From the NCBI GenBank assembly GCA_046328475.1, contig JAXLWN010000030.1, positions 1 to 64,000 of the forward strand: 64,000 nucleotides of DNA, read 5' to 3'. The translations under genes and the position numbers were made by a program. The stretch's first letter is position 1. Each line of letters begins with the position of its first letter. A model generated the notes under the pieces. That model had not been told where the DNA came from. It was given only the letters and a program-made list of their open reading frames with translations, and ran no database searches. Source of the stretch: CADCWN01 sp046328475. Its GTDB lineage: Bacteria > Chloroflexota > Chloroflexia > Thermomicrobiales > CADCWN01. This document shows, one piece after another, positions 8,018 to 17,304 of this stretch.

Positions 8018-9490
8018 CTACGGCGTGGTCCTCGCCGCCAGGGTGGTGATGGCGGTTCGCAGCGCGGCAGCTTCGCCCTGGACGGTGGCCGCGTCGAGCA
8101 GGTTGCTGGTGCCGATCACCGCCGCCAGCCGATCCACCTCCGCGAGCGCCGCGCCGCTGCCGTAGATGGCCTGGTAGACCTCGGCGTAGGCCGTGGTGTA
8201 GGTCTCCTTGAACGCGGCGCTTGCCAGGAAGCGTTCTTTCAGCTTGTTGCCGCCGCGCCCGCCGCCCGGAATGCCACCCTGGGCCGCGCCGCCACCGCCG
8301 AAGACCTGCCCGTTCCCGCCCTGATTTCCGGCGGGGGCCTGACCGCCGGCGGGCGCTTGCCCGCCAGCGGGGAGCTGGCCATTCGGGCGCTGCCCGACGT
8401 TGCCCTGACCCGGCTGGCCGTTGATCACCACCGGGCCACCCTGCCCGCCGCGCGCCCCGCCCATGCCCTGGCCGAAGGCGAGGTTCATGTCCCAGGTGAG
8501 GACGGAGAACTTGCCATTCTCCAGGTCGTACCAGAGGTAGTAGTTCTGGCCGGGGCCGGACATGTCGTCGAAGTTGTTGAGGAGGGTTTGCAGCGCGATG
8601 TAGTGCGCGAGCGATTCGACATCGACATACTCGCCGAGTTTGGCGGCGAACTCGGCATCCGACGATGTATTGACCCATTGCAGCAGCTCGATCAGCGGTT
8701 TGATGTCCTGCTGATTCTTGCGGGTGATCTGCTTGAAGGCGCTTTCGTAGGCGAGCGGATCGTCGCCGCGATAGGTGAAGCTGCCGGTGCTGAGCGCCTT
8801 GTAGAGCACCCCCAGGTCCTCGAAGTTGTCCTCGGCGTAGTTGTCGCCCGGAATCTCCAGCACCAGCCGCAGCGCCGCCTTGCCGCCGTTCAGCGAGAAG
8901 GCCGAGTAGGTGGTCCGCTGCGTCGGCTGCCCGGCGGTGCCGATCAGCGACAGGGCGAGCGCCTCGTTCATCATCGACTTGGTGGTGAGCACCGGGCGGA
9001 TGGCGATCTCCTTGTAGCCCTGGTAGCGCTGGCCCTTGACGTACTCGTCGAAGCTGACCAGCCAGGGGAGGCTGTCGGGGTTATCGGCGGAGACGTTGCC
9101 GCCCATGCCGCCGCCGCCCTGCCCTGCCCGGCGCAGCCCTCCCAGCGTGGAGTTGCCTTTCAGCCGGATGCCCACCCGGCTGATCGTGGTGCCGTCGATG
9201 GTGATGCTGGCTTCCATGAAGTCCTTGTCGCTGTCCTTCTGGTAGGCGGCGATCAGTCGGTCGTAGTCGGCGGGGTCGTATTTGATCGCGATCTGGTGGA
9301 CCTGCGTGTCATTAAAGAGCGCGACCCGGCCCTGGATGTCGTCGCTGATGAACGCGTCGGTCTGATGGCGCTCGCTGGAGGTGATCGCGGAGACCCGCGC
9401 GCTCCCGAAGCCGACGGTGAGGATCAGGAAGCCTGCCACCATCGCGAAGACGAGCTTGCGGTTCCGTTTCCAGCGGATCGAGCGGAACAT
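8018..9490 (-). CDS. CotH-like protein kinase, membrane-anchored
   Basis: 490 residues with an N-terminal signal anchor (about residues 12 to 30). A CotH domain (PF08757) follows, marked by VGIRLKGNSTLGG, QNYYLWYDLENGKFSVLTWDMNLAFG (the Asp region binds metal in CotH kinases) and a helical C-terminal part. Family members phosphorylate proteins with ATP; spore coat proteins are the known Bacillus targets, but no sporulation gene is seen here. A Gly/Gln/Pro/Ala-rich insert (about residues 340 to 410) looks disordered. I chose the ATG at 9490, with GAGG six bases upstream, over the GTG at 9502 that overlaps the previous stop. Last gene of the VTC-DUF4956-CotH operon. Confidence 0.85.
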   Translation of the reverse strand: MFRSIRWKRNRKLVFAMVAGFLILTVGFGSARVSAITSSERHQTDAFISDDIQGRVALFNDTQVHQIAIKYDPADYDRLIAAYQKDSDKDFMEASITIDGTTISRVGIRLKGNSTLGGLRRAGQGGGGMGGNVSADNPDSLPWLVSFDEYVKGQRYQGYKEIAIRPVLTTKSMMNEALALSLIGTAGQPTQRTTYSAFSLNGGKAALRLVLEIPGDNYAEDNFEDLGVLYKALSTGSFTYRGDDPLAYESAFKQITRKNQQDIKPLIELLQWVNTSSDAEFAAKLGEYVDVESLAHYIALQTLLNNFDDMSGPGQNYYLWYDLENGKFSVLTWDMNLAFGQGMGGARGGQGGPVVINGQPGQGNVGQRPNGQLPAGGQAPAGGQAPAGNQGGNGQVFGGGGAAQGGIPGGGRGGNKLKERFLASAAFKETYTTAYAEVYQAIYGSGAALAEVDRLAAVIGTSNLLDAATVQGEAAALRTAITTLAARTTP

Positions 9491-9498
9491 GGGCCACC

Positions 9499-10188
9499 TC
9501 ACAGATCGGTCTGGTCGTAGCCGGTCAGGAGGGTCACCTTCTGCCCGGCGGTCAACTCTTGCAGCGCCTTGAGCAGTTCGGCGGGCTTGGTGGAGGCCTT
9601 CAGCCGCACGGTGTACATCAGCTCGGTGAGCGCCCCGGCGCGGATGCTCTCGGCGCTCACCAGCTCCGAGTGGTTGGTGTAGCGGACCAGGGTGTCATCG
9701 AGGCGGGCGGAGTAGTCGTCGCCGGAGGGCACCTGCACCTTCAGGATCTGGCTTTGCAGGTCGAGCTTGAACCAGTTGAAGCGCTCCATGACGAAGACCG
9801 CGCCGCAGATGACCACCGTGGCGACGGCGGCGAGGATGAAGAAGCGGGTGCCGGTGGCCATGCCGACCGCCATCGCCAAAAAGATGAAGCCGACGTCGCG
9901 GGTCTCCTTGACCGCGTTGCGGAAGCGGATGATCGAGAGCGCGCCGACGAGCGAGAAGGCGCGGGCGATGTTCGAGCCGACCACGAGCATGACGACCGCG
10001 ACGATCATGCCGAGCAAGACGAGGGTTTGCACGTAGCTCTGGCTGTAGGAGACGCCGCGGTGGGTGGCGCGATAGACGAAGCCGATGAAGGAGCAGAGGG
10101 CGAAGGAGAGGATGAGGGAGAGGGCGATGTCGGCGACCGTAAAAGTCCCGGTCAGATCTTCGAAGTTCGAGAGGAAATCGGGCAGCAT
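9499..10188 (-). CDS. DUF4956 membrane protein
   Basis: 229 residues with four or five hydrophobic helices (about 18-40, 52-72, 78-100, 108-128, 130-150) and a soluble C-terminal alpha/beta domain. The conserved loop ARAFSLVGALSIIRFRNAVKETRDVGFIFLAMAVG identifies DUF4956; it resembles the helix-loop of MgtC-like proteins. Function unknown. The start ATG has GGAGG seven bases upstream. It sits between the VTC and CotH genes with overlapping or near-overlapping ends, so the three products are probably made together at the membrane. Confidence 0.85.
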   Translation of the reverse strand: MLPDFLSNFEDLTGTFTVADIALSLILSFALCSFIGFVYRATHRGVSYSQSYVQTLVLLGMIVAVVMLVVGSNIARAFSLVGALSIIRFRNAVKETRDVGFIFLAMAVGMATGTRFFILAAVATVVICGAVFVMERFNWFKLDLQSQILKVQVPSGDDYSARLDDTLVRYTNHSELVSAESIRAGALTELMYTVRLKASTKPAELLKALQELTAGQKVTLLTGYDQTDL

Positions 10189-10222
10189 GGGTTCCTCCAG
10201 GATCGAGATCAGAGATCAGAGG

Positions 10223-11068
10223 TCAGAGTTCCGAGCCGTTGGTGCTGGTGCTGTGGAAGGCCGAGCGCGGCGCGAGGCCGAACGCCTGCACGCACTGGCA
10301 ATACTTCGAGATGCGCGTGACGCTGAGGTTGTTGCGCGCGACCAGCTCGGTGAGCCAGTAGGGGACGCGCTCGTTGACCTTGATCTCCACCACCGAGAGG
10401 TGTGGCTGCACGATGAAGCGGTGCTCGGCGGGCAGGCGCAGGTCGAGGTCGCGATCCCGGCCGCGCACGCGGCTGTCGATGGTCACGCGCAGCCCGCTCT
10501 CCTCGTCGCGCCCCAGGTAGGCCTCGCGGACATAGCCGACGACCGCGACCGGGCGGAGTTGGAGTTGCCCGGTCAGCACCAGCATCTCCTCGATCACCGG
10601 CCGATCCTGCGTCTCCCAGGAGACGGGTTCTTGGCCGTCGCAAAGGCGCAGCGCGTCGGCGTAGCCGAGGCGTACGCGGCGCTTCTGCGTGACCCGGTTG
10701 ACCCGCTGCTTGATCTCCACCCAGACCGGGGTGTCGTCGGTCAGTTCGTCGGGCGTGCCGTAGTGGCGGATGCGGAGCTTGCGGCGGAAACGCTCGCCGT
10801 CGATCTTCTCCCAGTAGAAGCGGAGGTCGCGGGTGTCGTAGTAGCGGCTCCAGATCGGGTAGAAGCCGTCAATGCCGTGCGGATCGCGGTCGAGCTTCGC
10901 CGCCAGCTGGGTGCGGAAGCTCTCCACGAGGCGGCGGTCGGCGATGTACTTCAACTCGAAGCGGTTGAACGCCCGGATCGCCGCGAGACCGCCCGCGCGC
11001 GAGGGTGGGGGGATCGTGGGTTGGGGCTGCTGCCCCGAATCAGGGGGCGCTGTCGTTGTGGCAGTCAC
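10223..11068 (-). CDS. VTC domain protein (polyphosphate polymerase-like)
   Basis: 281 residues. After a Thr/Pro-rich N-terminus (1 to 30) comes a tunnel-fold VTC domain. FELKYIADRRLVESFR and SRYYDTRDLRFYWEKIDGERFRRKLRIRHYG carry the basic residues that bind phosphate chains, and VWVEIKQRVNRVTQKRRVRL and VVEIKVNER give the acidic metal-binding and Lys positions. Yeast Vtc4 with this fold makes polyphosphate from ATP, and a polymerase role is plausible here. The start is GTG at 11068 because GGAGGGAG precedes it. First gene of the cluster with DUF4956 and CotH; this trio recurs across bacteria but its joint role is not established to my knowledge. Confidence 0.87.
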   Translation of the reverse strand: MTATTTAPPDSGQQPQPTIPPPSRAGGLAAIRAFNRFELKYIADRRLVESFRTQLAAKLDRDPHGIDGFYPIWSRYYDTRDLRFYWEKIDGERFRRKLRIRHYGTPDELTDDTPVWVEIKQRVNRVTQKRRVRLGYADALRLCDGQEPVSWETQDRPVIEEMLVLTGQLQLRPVAVVGYVREAYLGRDEESGLRVTIDSRVRGRDRDLDLRLPAEHRFIVQPHLSVVEIKVNERVPYWLTELVARNNLSVTRISKYCQCVQAFGLAPRSAFHSTSTNGSEL

Positions 11069-11318
11069 TCGCTCCCTCCGGTGGATGTGAAAGAAACTGT
11101 GGTCAGTGGATTTTACGTCCCGTTGACGTTTGTGGCTACAGGGATGTACTACCCTCCTGCCCGGTGCAAGGAGGGCCTTCCTCCGTCCGCTGTCGCTCCT
11201 GACGCAATGGTAGCCGCCATTACTGAAGAAATAAGCGCATCCCGATGAAGGAATGATGAAGAGACGGCGAAATGCGGGGAATGCAGGGAGGTTTTCTACA
11301 CAAGCGCCGCTCGCTGGG

Positions 11319-11347
11319 TTGACAGGGTAGAAAATGCGTTCTACCTT
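11319..11347 (+). promoter_or_regulatory. Candidate promoter with overlapping palindrome
   Basis: TTGACA (11319-11324) is followed after 17 bases by TACCTT, a weak -10 box. An inverted repeat GTAGAA-AATGCG-TTCTAC (11327-11344) covers the spacer and -10 region, as an operator would. It would drive the DinB gene at 11392. Confidence 0.45.
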
Positions 11348-11391
11348 TCCCGCGCGGCGACGCGGATGCCGTGAACTTAAAGGAGGGCTGG

Positions 11392-11865
11392 ATGGTGGAC
11401 GAGCAGGCGTTTGCGCAGTTCACGGAATCGCTCCACGAATTGCTGGAGGAGACATTCGAGAAGGTGCAGGGGCGCTATCTCGACCGGGGCACGTCCCTGT
11501 TCGAGACGCTGGCGACGATCTCCGCCGAGGAGGCTTCGCGCCCCATCTCGGCGGCCTGCGCGAGCCTTTCCGCCCAAGTGGAGCACACGCGCTTCTACCT
11601 GGAGGTCTGCGCCCGCTATGCCCGGGGCGAGCAGGTTGGCAAGATCGACTGGGACGCGACCTGGCGGCTGGTCCACGTCACGCCCGACGAGTGGGAGGCG
11701 CTGAAGGGGCGGCTGAACGACACCTATCAGGATCTCCTTGCCGTGTTGCGGATCCCCGCGACCTGGGAGAGTGAGTTTGCCATCGGCGGGGCGATGAACG
11801 CGCTGGTCCACAGCGCCTTCCATCTCGGCCAGATCCGCCAGGCGCTCTGCACGATCAAGAACTAG
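11392..11865 (+). CDS. DinB-like four-helix bundle protein
   Basis: 157 residues, all-helical in appearance. The metal-ligand pattern of the DinB/YfiT superfamily is suggested by SAQVEHTRFYLEVC near residue 60 and NALVHSAFHLGQIRQAL at the C-terminus, the latter being the most conserved DinB helix (HxxxHxGQIR type). Members act as metal-dependent thiol transferases or are uncharacterised. The start is the ATG after AAAGGAGGGCTGG; the earlier in-frame GTG lies before that ribosome site. A second DinB-like gene lies close by on the other strand (12820-13287). Confidence 0.72.
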   Translation: MVDEQAFAQFTESLHELLEETFEKVQGRYLDRGTSLFETLATISAEEASRPISAACASLSAQVEHTRFYLEVCARYARGEQVGKIDWDATWRLVHVTPDEWEALKGRLNDTYQDLLAVLRIPATWESEFAIGGAMNALVHSAFHLGQIRQALCTIKN

Positions 11866-11890
11866 GCGCGAATGCCGATGGGGTGGCGCG

Positions 11891-12235
11891 ATGGTGACGT
11901 TTGAGACGGTGCGGCAGCTGGCGCTGGCGCTGCCCGAGGTGCAGGAGGGCACGGCGTATGGCACGCCAGCCTTTAAGGTGCGGAAGAAGACGTTCGCCCG
12001 GGGGCGCGAGGAGGGGGTGCTCGTCGTCTGGTGCGACCTCGTCTACAAGGATGTCCTGCTCAATCGCAGCCCGAGATCTACTTCACCACGCCGCACTACC
12101 AGGTTCCCGGGCGGGGGGGTCTCCATGCAGGTCGCCTTCGCTCGTGGCTCCGCGTCGTTCGCGGTGTTCGGGGCCATTGTAGCGAGGGGGCGGGGGATGG
12201 GCAACGCGAGGAATGGAGAATGGAGAATTGAGAAT
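11891..12235 (+). pseudogene. YjbR/MmcQ-like protein remnant
   Basis: The first 55 residues (MVTFETVRQLALALPEVQEG, AYGTPAFKVRKKTFA, VVWCDLVYKDVLL) match the YjbR double-wing DNA-binding-like family. After a one-base frameshift near 12062 the next frame continues SQPEIYFTTPHYQ, also as in the family, before similarity ends. The full protein would be about 120 residues. The frame then runs into an AATGGAG tandem repeat that supplies its stop. Confidence 0.6.
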
Positions 12236-12271
12236 TGAGAAAGAGGAAGTACGAACGACGAACGACGAAGT
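12212..12271 (+). repeat. Two adjacent 7-bp tandem repeats (AATGGAG and ACGAACG units)
   Basis: AATGGAG twice followed by AATTGAG twice (12212-12239), then GAAGTAC / GAACGAC units (12245-12271). They lie between the YjbR remnant and the DUF5946 gene. Confidence 0.85.
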
Positions 12272-12321
12272 ATCGAGCACCGACGCACCCCCGCACTCAC
12301 CCACTGACCCCCTCGTTCCCT

Positions 12322-12350
12322 CTCACGACTCACAACTCACGACTCACGAC
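12322..12350 (+). repeat. 7-bp tandem repeat (unit ACTCACG)
   Basis: Four units of ACTCACG with one variant (ACTCACA) end directly before the AGGAG ribosome site of the DUF5946 gene. Confidence 0.85.
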
Positions 12351-12362
12351 AGGAGCGCAGCG

Positions 12363-12809
12363 ATGTCCCATACCTGTCCGCAGTGCGGCGCGAGCTATCC
12401 CACGGATGAGACGTGCGAGGATCGCTTCAATATCAGCCAGGTGACCGAGTTGGAGCGGCCGGGATATTACGCGGTGCATCACTTCTCGGTGCCCTGCTAC
12501 ATGTTGCAGCACAATGGGTACTCGCGCCGGGGGTGGCTAGAGGTCTATACGCTGCTCGCGGAGTTTGTGGGCGGGCTGCACCCGGACGAGGCGCGGGCGC
12601 GCGTCCGCTCGGAGGTGGGCAGCAACAAACGCACCTGGAGCTTCACCAGGGGCGAGAAATTGGCCGGGGTGGCGGGGATCGCCTGGACCCGCACCATCGC
12701 CGATGTGCGCCTCGACACCGCCGAGCATTATTGCGCCGATGTGCGCGCCTGGGCCGCCAGCATCATCGCCGACGCCGGGGAGTTGGTGCGGGCGAGCGGT
12801 GAGGCGTAG
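12363..12809 (+). CDS. DUF5946 family protein with N-terminal zinc ribbon
   Basis: 148 residues. The N-terminus CPQCGASYPTDETCEDRF has a CxxC knuckle. The rest (YYAVHHFSVPCYMLQHNGYS, then a helical part ending in RLDTAEHYCADVRAWA) matches the uncharacterised DUF5946 family. His and Cys in the second motif suggest a metal site. The ATG follows AGGAGCGCAGCG. No operon partner is evident: the upstream neighbour is a broken gene and the downstream neighbour is convergent. Confidence 0.75.
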   Translation: MSHTCPQCGASYPTDETCEDRFNISQVTELERPGYYAVHHFSVPCYMLQHNGYSRRGWLEVYTLLAEFVGGLHPDEARARVRSEVGSNKRTWSFTRGEKLAGVAGIAWTRTIADVRLDTAEHYCADVRAWAASIIADAGELVRASGEA

Positions 12810-12819
12810 ATTCCGGTCG

Positions 12820-13287
12820 TTACTGCCCGCTGCGCTGCTCCCAGAGTTGGCGCGTCAACTCGGCGTGACCGATGTGCTCGGCCGCCTCGGCCACGCTGTG
12901 CGCGGCGAAGCTGAAGCGCGGACGCGGCGAGCCGATCGGGCCGGAGACGGTCTCGGTCAGATCGAGCGCATCGAGTTGTGTCAGCAGTTTCCGGCGCGCT
13001 TCGGCCGCGCTATCGAGCAATCCGAGCAGTTCATCGTGGGTCGCGGGATCGTTGTGCAGGCCGCGCGTGCGCTCGTCGATCGGCAAGGTTGGTGGATTGC
13101 CGAGCGCCATGTTCAGGATGAGTCCTTGCCCGAAGGTGACATGCCGCACGATCATCGCCAGGGAATTGGTCGTCTCGTCGCCCGGACGCCAGTTCAAGCC
13201 TTCGGCGGGCAGCGCCCGCACGACCGCCCGATAGCGTTCCCAGTGGCGATCGAGGGCTTGTTGCGCATATTCGATCAGTGGTTGCAT
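12820..13287 (-). CDS. DinB superfamily protein
   Basis: 155 residues with the DinB_2 layout: LIEYAQQALDRHWERYRAVV helix, GLNWRPGDETTNSLAMIVRHVTFGQ (first His ligand), and AEAAEHIGHAELTRQLWEQ (the C-terminal HxxHxxLxRQ helix). The three-His metal site is complete as far as can be judged. Probable metal-dependent transferase or stress protein of unknown substrate. The start is the ATG at 13287 with GGGGAGGGG six bases upstream, not the longer upstream frame. Convergent with DUF5946. Confidence 0.82.
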   Translation of the reverse strand: MQPLIEYAQQALDRHWERYRAVVRALPAEGLNWRPGDETTNSLAMIVRHVTFGQGLILNMALGNPPTLPIDERTRGLHNDPATHDELLGLLDSAAEARRKLLTQLDALDLTETVSGPIGSPRPRFSFAAHSVAEAAEHIGHAELTRQLWEQRSGQ

Positions 13288-13433
13288 CGCACCCCTCCCC
13301 GTGCCCTGCGCTACTGCACCGCCGCATGGTGCTGTCCTGCTACTGTACCATTCAAGATAGTCAGACGACGTGTCAGGGTAGCGTATCCTGAGAGCGTGGA
13401 AGCGCCTACTCTTTACTAGAGGGAGGTGGCGAA

Positions 13434-14009
13434 ATGACCGCACTGACACCCAAAGAAGAAATAGGACCCAATCGCTATCGCTTTACCGTGGAGCAGTTTT
13501 ATGAGCTGGCCAAGGTAGGTATCCTGGCTCCTGATGAGCGGGTCGAACTGTTCGATGGTGCAGTTCTCACGATGGCTCTTCCCAGCCCCGAGCAGGGGTA
13601 TGCCATTGCCAATCTGAACCGCTTTGTGATGAAGCATACTTCCGAAGAGATGCGTGTTGACGTACACAATCCCATTCATCTTGACCAGCACAACGAGTCG
13701 CGACCGAGCCTTTGCCTTTCGCGACGACGCTCAAATCAATACGCCCATCCGATGCCGGGGGACCTCCTGTTCGTTGTTGAAGTTCTCGACGACACACCCA
13801 ATTGCGTCCGAAGCGCCAAACTCCCCCGTTACGCCGCAGCAGGCATCGCTGAGTCATGGCTCTTCGATGTGAGTTCGTGGTCCCTCGAACGCCATACCGA
13901 TCTGCGCGATGGTGTGTACCAGCAGATTGCCCGCGCCGAACGCGGCCAGTCGCTTGCCTCCACGACCCTCCCTGCGATCACCCTTGCGGTGGACGACCTG
14001 TTGCGCTGA
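13434..14009 (+). CDS. Uma2 family protein with an altered nuclease-like core
   Basis: 191 residues of the Uma2 (DUF820) family, a PD-(D/E)XK-like fold. The opening FTVEQFYELAKVGILAPDERVELFDG and the core LLFVVEVLDD...KLPRYAAAGIAESWLFD are typical. The usual catalytic PDL after the first Glu reads PSL here (SRPSLCLSRRR), so an Asp is replaced by Ser, and the later D-R-x-x-K reads VRSAK. It may be inactive. A second Uma2 protein with intact PDL is encoded at 50583-51257. The family is widespread in Chloroflexota and Cyanobacteria; its biological role is unsettled. Confidence 0.8.
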   Translation: MTALTPKEEIGPNRYRFTVEQFYELAKVGILAPDERVELFDGAVLTMALPSPEQGYAIANLNRFVMKHTSEEMRVDVHNPIHLDQHNESRPSLCLSRRRSNQYAHPMPGDLLFVVEVLDDTPNCVRSAKLPRYAAAGIAESWLFDVSSWSLERHTDLRDGVYQQIARAERGQSLASTTLPAITLAVDDLLR

Positions 14010-14050
14010 TCCACGTCCCGCCCCTCTCGAAATGCGCAGGCTAACGGCGC

Positions 14051-14073
14051 GGCTATGGCCATCGGCCATAGCC
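14051..14073. terminator. Perfect hairpin downstream of Uma2
   Basis: GGCTATGGCC and its reverse complement flank a loop of three, 42 bases after the Uma2 stop. This suits a terminator, although no T-run follows. Confidence 0.5.
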
Positions 14074-14076
14074 GAT

Positions 14077-14137
14077 ATTGTCTATTCTTGACAACCTATC
14101 CCCGTTTCTAGACAATGCGGCCATTGGCCTGTTGTCT
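14077..14137 (+). promoter_or_regulatory. TTGTC inverted repeats upstream of the BNR/VPS10 gene
   Basis: ATTGTCTA (14077-14084) and TAGACAAT (14109-14116) are exact reverse complements; TTGACAA lies between them and a third TTGTCT follows at 14132. Such clustering suggests operator half-sites for a dimeric regulator. TTGACA here may also serve as a -35 box. Confidence 0.35.
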
Positions 14138-14177
14138 TGCATTGCCTGCACTGTGCATATGAGAGGGAGTGTCGACG

Positions 14178-17100
14178 ATGACCAGCAACCCCTTTGGCTC
14201 GCTCGAATGGCGCTCGATTGGCCCCCACCGGGGCGGTCGCGTCGTCGCCGTCGCCGGGCACCCGACCGAGCGCGCCACCTTCTACTTCGGCGGCTGCGCC
14301 GGGGGCGTCTGGAAGACCACCAATGCCGGGGCGCTCTGGGAGAATATCACCGACGGGCAGTTGAAAACCTCGGCAGTCGGCGCGATCGCCGTCTCCGATT
14401 CCAGCCCGAACATCATCTACGTGGGCATGGGCGAATCGACCATCCGCTCGAACGTCTCGCACGGCGACGGCGTGTACAAGTCGAGCGACGGCGGGCGCAC
14501 CTGGGCGAATGTCGGGCTGAAGGATAGCCGCCACATCGGCGACATCATCATCCACCCGACGAACCCGAACATCGTCTACGTGGCGGCGCTGGGGCACGCC
14601 TGGGGCACCAACGAGGAGCGCGGCGTCTTCCGCACGACCGATGGCGGCGCGACCTGGCAGAAGGTGCTCTACGTGTCGAACCGCGCCGGGAGCACCGACC
14701 TGGCGATGGACCCGAACAACCCGCACGAGATCTATGCCAACATCTGGCAGGCGCAGCGCTACCCGCACACGATGCTGAGCGGTGGCGACGACTGCGGCAT
14801 CTGGAAGTCGGCGGATGGCGGCGACACCTGGACCAACATCACGCGCAATAAGGAAGCGCCGCAGGGGCGCTCGGCAAGATCGGCCTGGCTGCTTCGCCCG
14901 CGAAGGCGGGCGCGTCTGGGCGCTGATCGAGGCCGAGGAGAAGAGGGCGTCTATCGCTCCGATGATGCAGGCGCGAACAACGCTTAGTGGGAGAACCCCG
15001 ACCTGCGTCGCCGCCCCTGGTATTACATGCACATCTTCGCCGACCCGCCGACGCCGATACCACCTACATCTGCAACCTCGCCTTCTGGAAGTCGACCGAC
15101 GGCAGCAAGAACTGGGAGATCATCGACGCCGCACGGCGACAATCACGCGCTCTGGATCGACCCGAACGACACCAAGCGGATGGTGCAGGGGAACGACGGC
15201 GGGGCCTGCGTCTCGTATGACGGCGGGCGCACCTGGTCCACGATCCTGAACCAGCCGACCGCGCAGTTCTACCACGTCACCGACAACCAGGTGCCGTATC
15301 ACGTCTACGGCTCGCAGCAGGACAACTGGGCGATGCGCCTGCCGAGCATCGGCTTTGAGGGCGCGATCAGCTGGAAGGACTACGTCGAGCCGGGCGGCGG
15401 CGAGTCGGGCTACATCGCGGTCAGCCCGAAGCCGCCCACAAGGTCTACGGCGGCGGCATCGGCACCGGTCTGGGCCACGGGCGGCTGCTCGCCTGGCACC
15501 CCGAGACGCGGCAGGCGCGCAACGTGACCGTCTGGCCGGAGGTTGTCGGCTTCGGTGCGGGCGCGATCGCGATGAAGTATCGCTTCCAGTGGACCTTCCC
15601 GGTGGAGTTCTCGCCGCACGACCAGGACGCGATCTACGCCTGCTCGAACCACATCCACCGCTCGACCGACGAGGGGACGACCTGGGAGACGATCAGCCCC
15701 GACCTGACGCGCAACGATCCCGACAAGATCCAGTCGAGCGGCGGCAGATCACCGACGACAACAGCGCGAAGAGATCTATTGCACGATCTTCGCCTTCCGC
15801 AGTCGCCGCACGAGGCGGGGGTCTTCTGGACCGGCTCGGACTGCGGCGTGGTCAACATCTCGCGCGATGGCGGCAAGAACTGGACGAACATCACCCCGGC
15901 CGACCTGCCGGAGTGGTCGCGGATCACGATCCTCGAGCCGTCGCCGTTCGACAAGGCGACCTGCTACCTCACGCCACGCGCGCTACCAGTCGGACGACAA
16001 CCGGCCCTACCTCTACAAGACGACCGACTACAGCGCGACCTGGAAGGCGATCAATGGCAACCTCCCGGCCCGGATGAGTTCACGCGGGTGATCCGCTGCG
16101 ACCCGGTTCGCGAGGGGCTGCTCTATGTCGGCACCGAGACTGGCGTCTACGTCTCGCTGGACGACGGCCTGACCTGGGAGTGGCTGGAGTCGAACCTGCC
16201 GGTGGTGCCGATCTGGGATCTGGTGGTGAAGGGGACCGACCTCGTGGCGGCGACGCACGGGCGCTCCTTCTGGATCCTGGACGACGTGACGCCGCTGCGG
16301 CAGCTCGCCGAGGCGCGCAACGGCAGCGCGACGCGCCTCTTCCAACCGCGCGACACGACCCGTTTCCGGCTCTACGGCTCCGCGCCTTCGGGGCGAAGAG
16401 CCAGACGATGGCGAACTACAAGATGACCGGGCCGGTGACGGTCGCCTACCACTCGCGCCCGACCCCGCAGGGGACGATGACCGAGGATTTTCTGGACGCG
16501 GGCAAGAATCCGCCGGACGGCGTGATCGTCCACTACTTCCTGCCGGAGAAGCCGGAGGGCGACGCTGCGCTTCCTCGACGAGAAGGGGAACGAACTCCGC
16601 TCGTTCACCAGCGACGCGAAGGATATCAAGGTGCCGGTGGCGGTGGGCCATGAACCGCTTCGTCTGGAACATGCGCGAGGCGAAGCCGACCGACCTGAAG
16701 GACGAGGGTACGCCGGGCGACGTTTTTGCGGCGATGCTCGCCGAGATCGCCGCGCCGAAGGCGTTGCCTGGCCCCTATCAGGTCGAGTTGAAAATCGGCG
16801 AGACGGTGCTGACGCAGCCATTCAACATCGTCCACGACCCGCGCCTCCCGGCGAACGTGGCAGGCTGAAGAAGCGGTACGATCTGAAGGTGCTGATCCGC
16901 GACAAGACCTCCGAGATCCACCAGGGGCTGAACCGGCTCCGCAGCATCCGCAAGCAGATCGAGCAGTGGGAGGAGCGCGCCGAGGAGTCAGGCGGCGGCA
17001 GCGACAGTTCAAGGAGGCGGCAAAGGGGCTGAAGGCGCAACTGCTCGAGATCGAGGGCAAGTTCGTCAACCTCGACGCCAGCAAGTCGAAGCCGGGCGAG

Positions 17101-17304
17101 GCGCAGCGGAAGGAGAAACTCGGCGCGCTGAGCGGCATGATCGACGAGTCGGACGACATCGACGCGCAGCTCGGAAGGTCTACAGCATCCTCAAGGACCA
17201 GGCGGACGAGCAGTTGACCCAAACTGCACCACCTCGCCAGCGAGGATCTGGTCAGCTTCAGCAACGTTATCCGCAATTCGGGGATCCCGATCATCGTGGC
17301 GTGA
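14178..17304 (+). pseudogene. VPS10/BNR-repeat beta-propeller protein, about ten frameshifts
   Basis: Joined frames give a protein of about 1,040 residues, the normal length of bacterial sortilin/VPS10-like, glycosyl-hydrolase-annotated proteins. It starts FGSLEWRSIGPHRGGRVVAVAG. Asp-box/BNR repeats recur: SSDGGRTWANV, TTDGGATWQKV, SADGGDTWTNI, STDGSKNWEII, SYDGGRTWSTI and SLDDGLTWEWL. The C-terminus holds a helical segment. The frame breaks about every 300 bases, mostly through loss of one G or C (for example near 14870, 15050, 15130, 15430, 15745, 15975), and a TAG interrupts at 14985-14987. Neighbouring genes at 18.6-21 kb are clean, so the density is local. No signal peptide is seen. The ATG at 14178 follows GAGAGGGAG. 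Confidence 0.75.

Noticed and set aside
6042..8678. 878-residue minus-strand frame across the binding protein and CotH genes
   Set aside because: It is antisense to well-supported genes and contains only Ala/Arg/Gly-rich shadow sequence.
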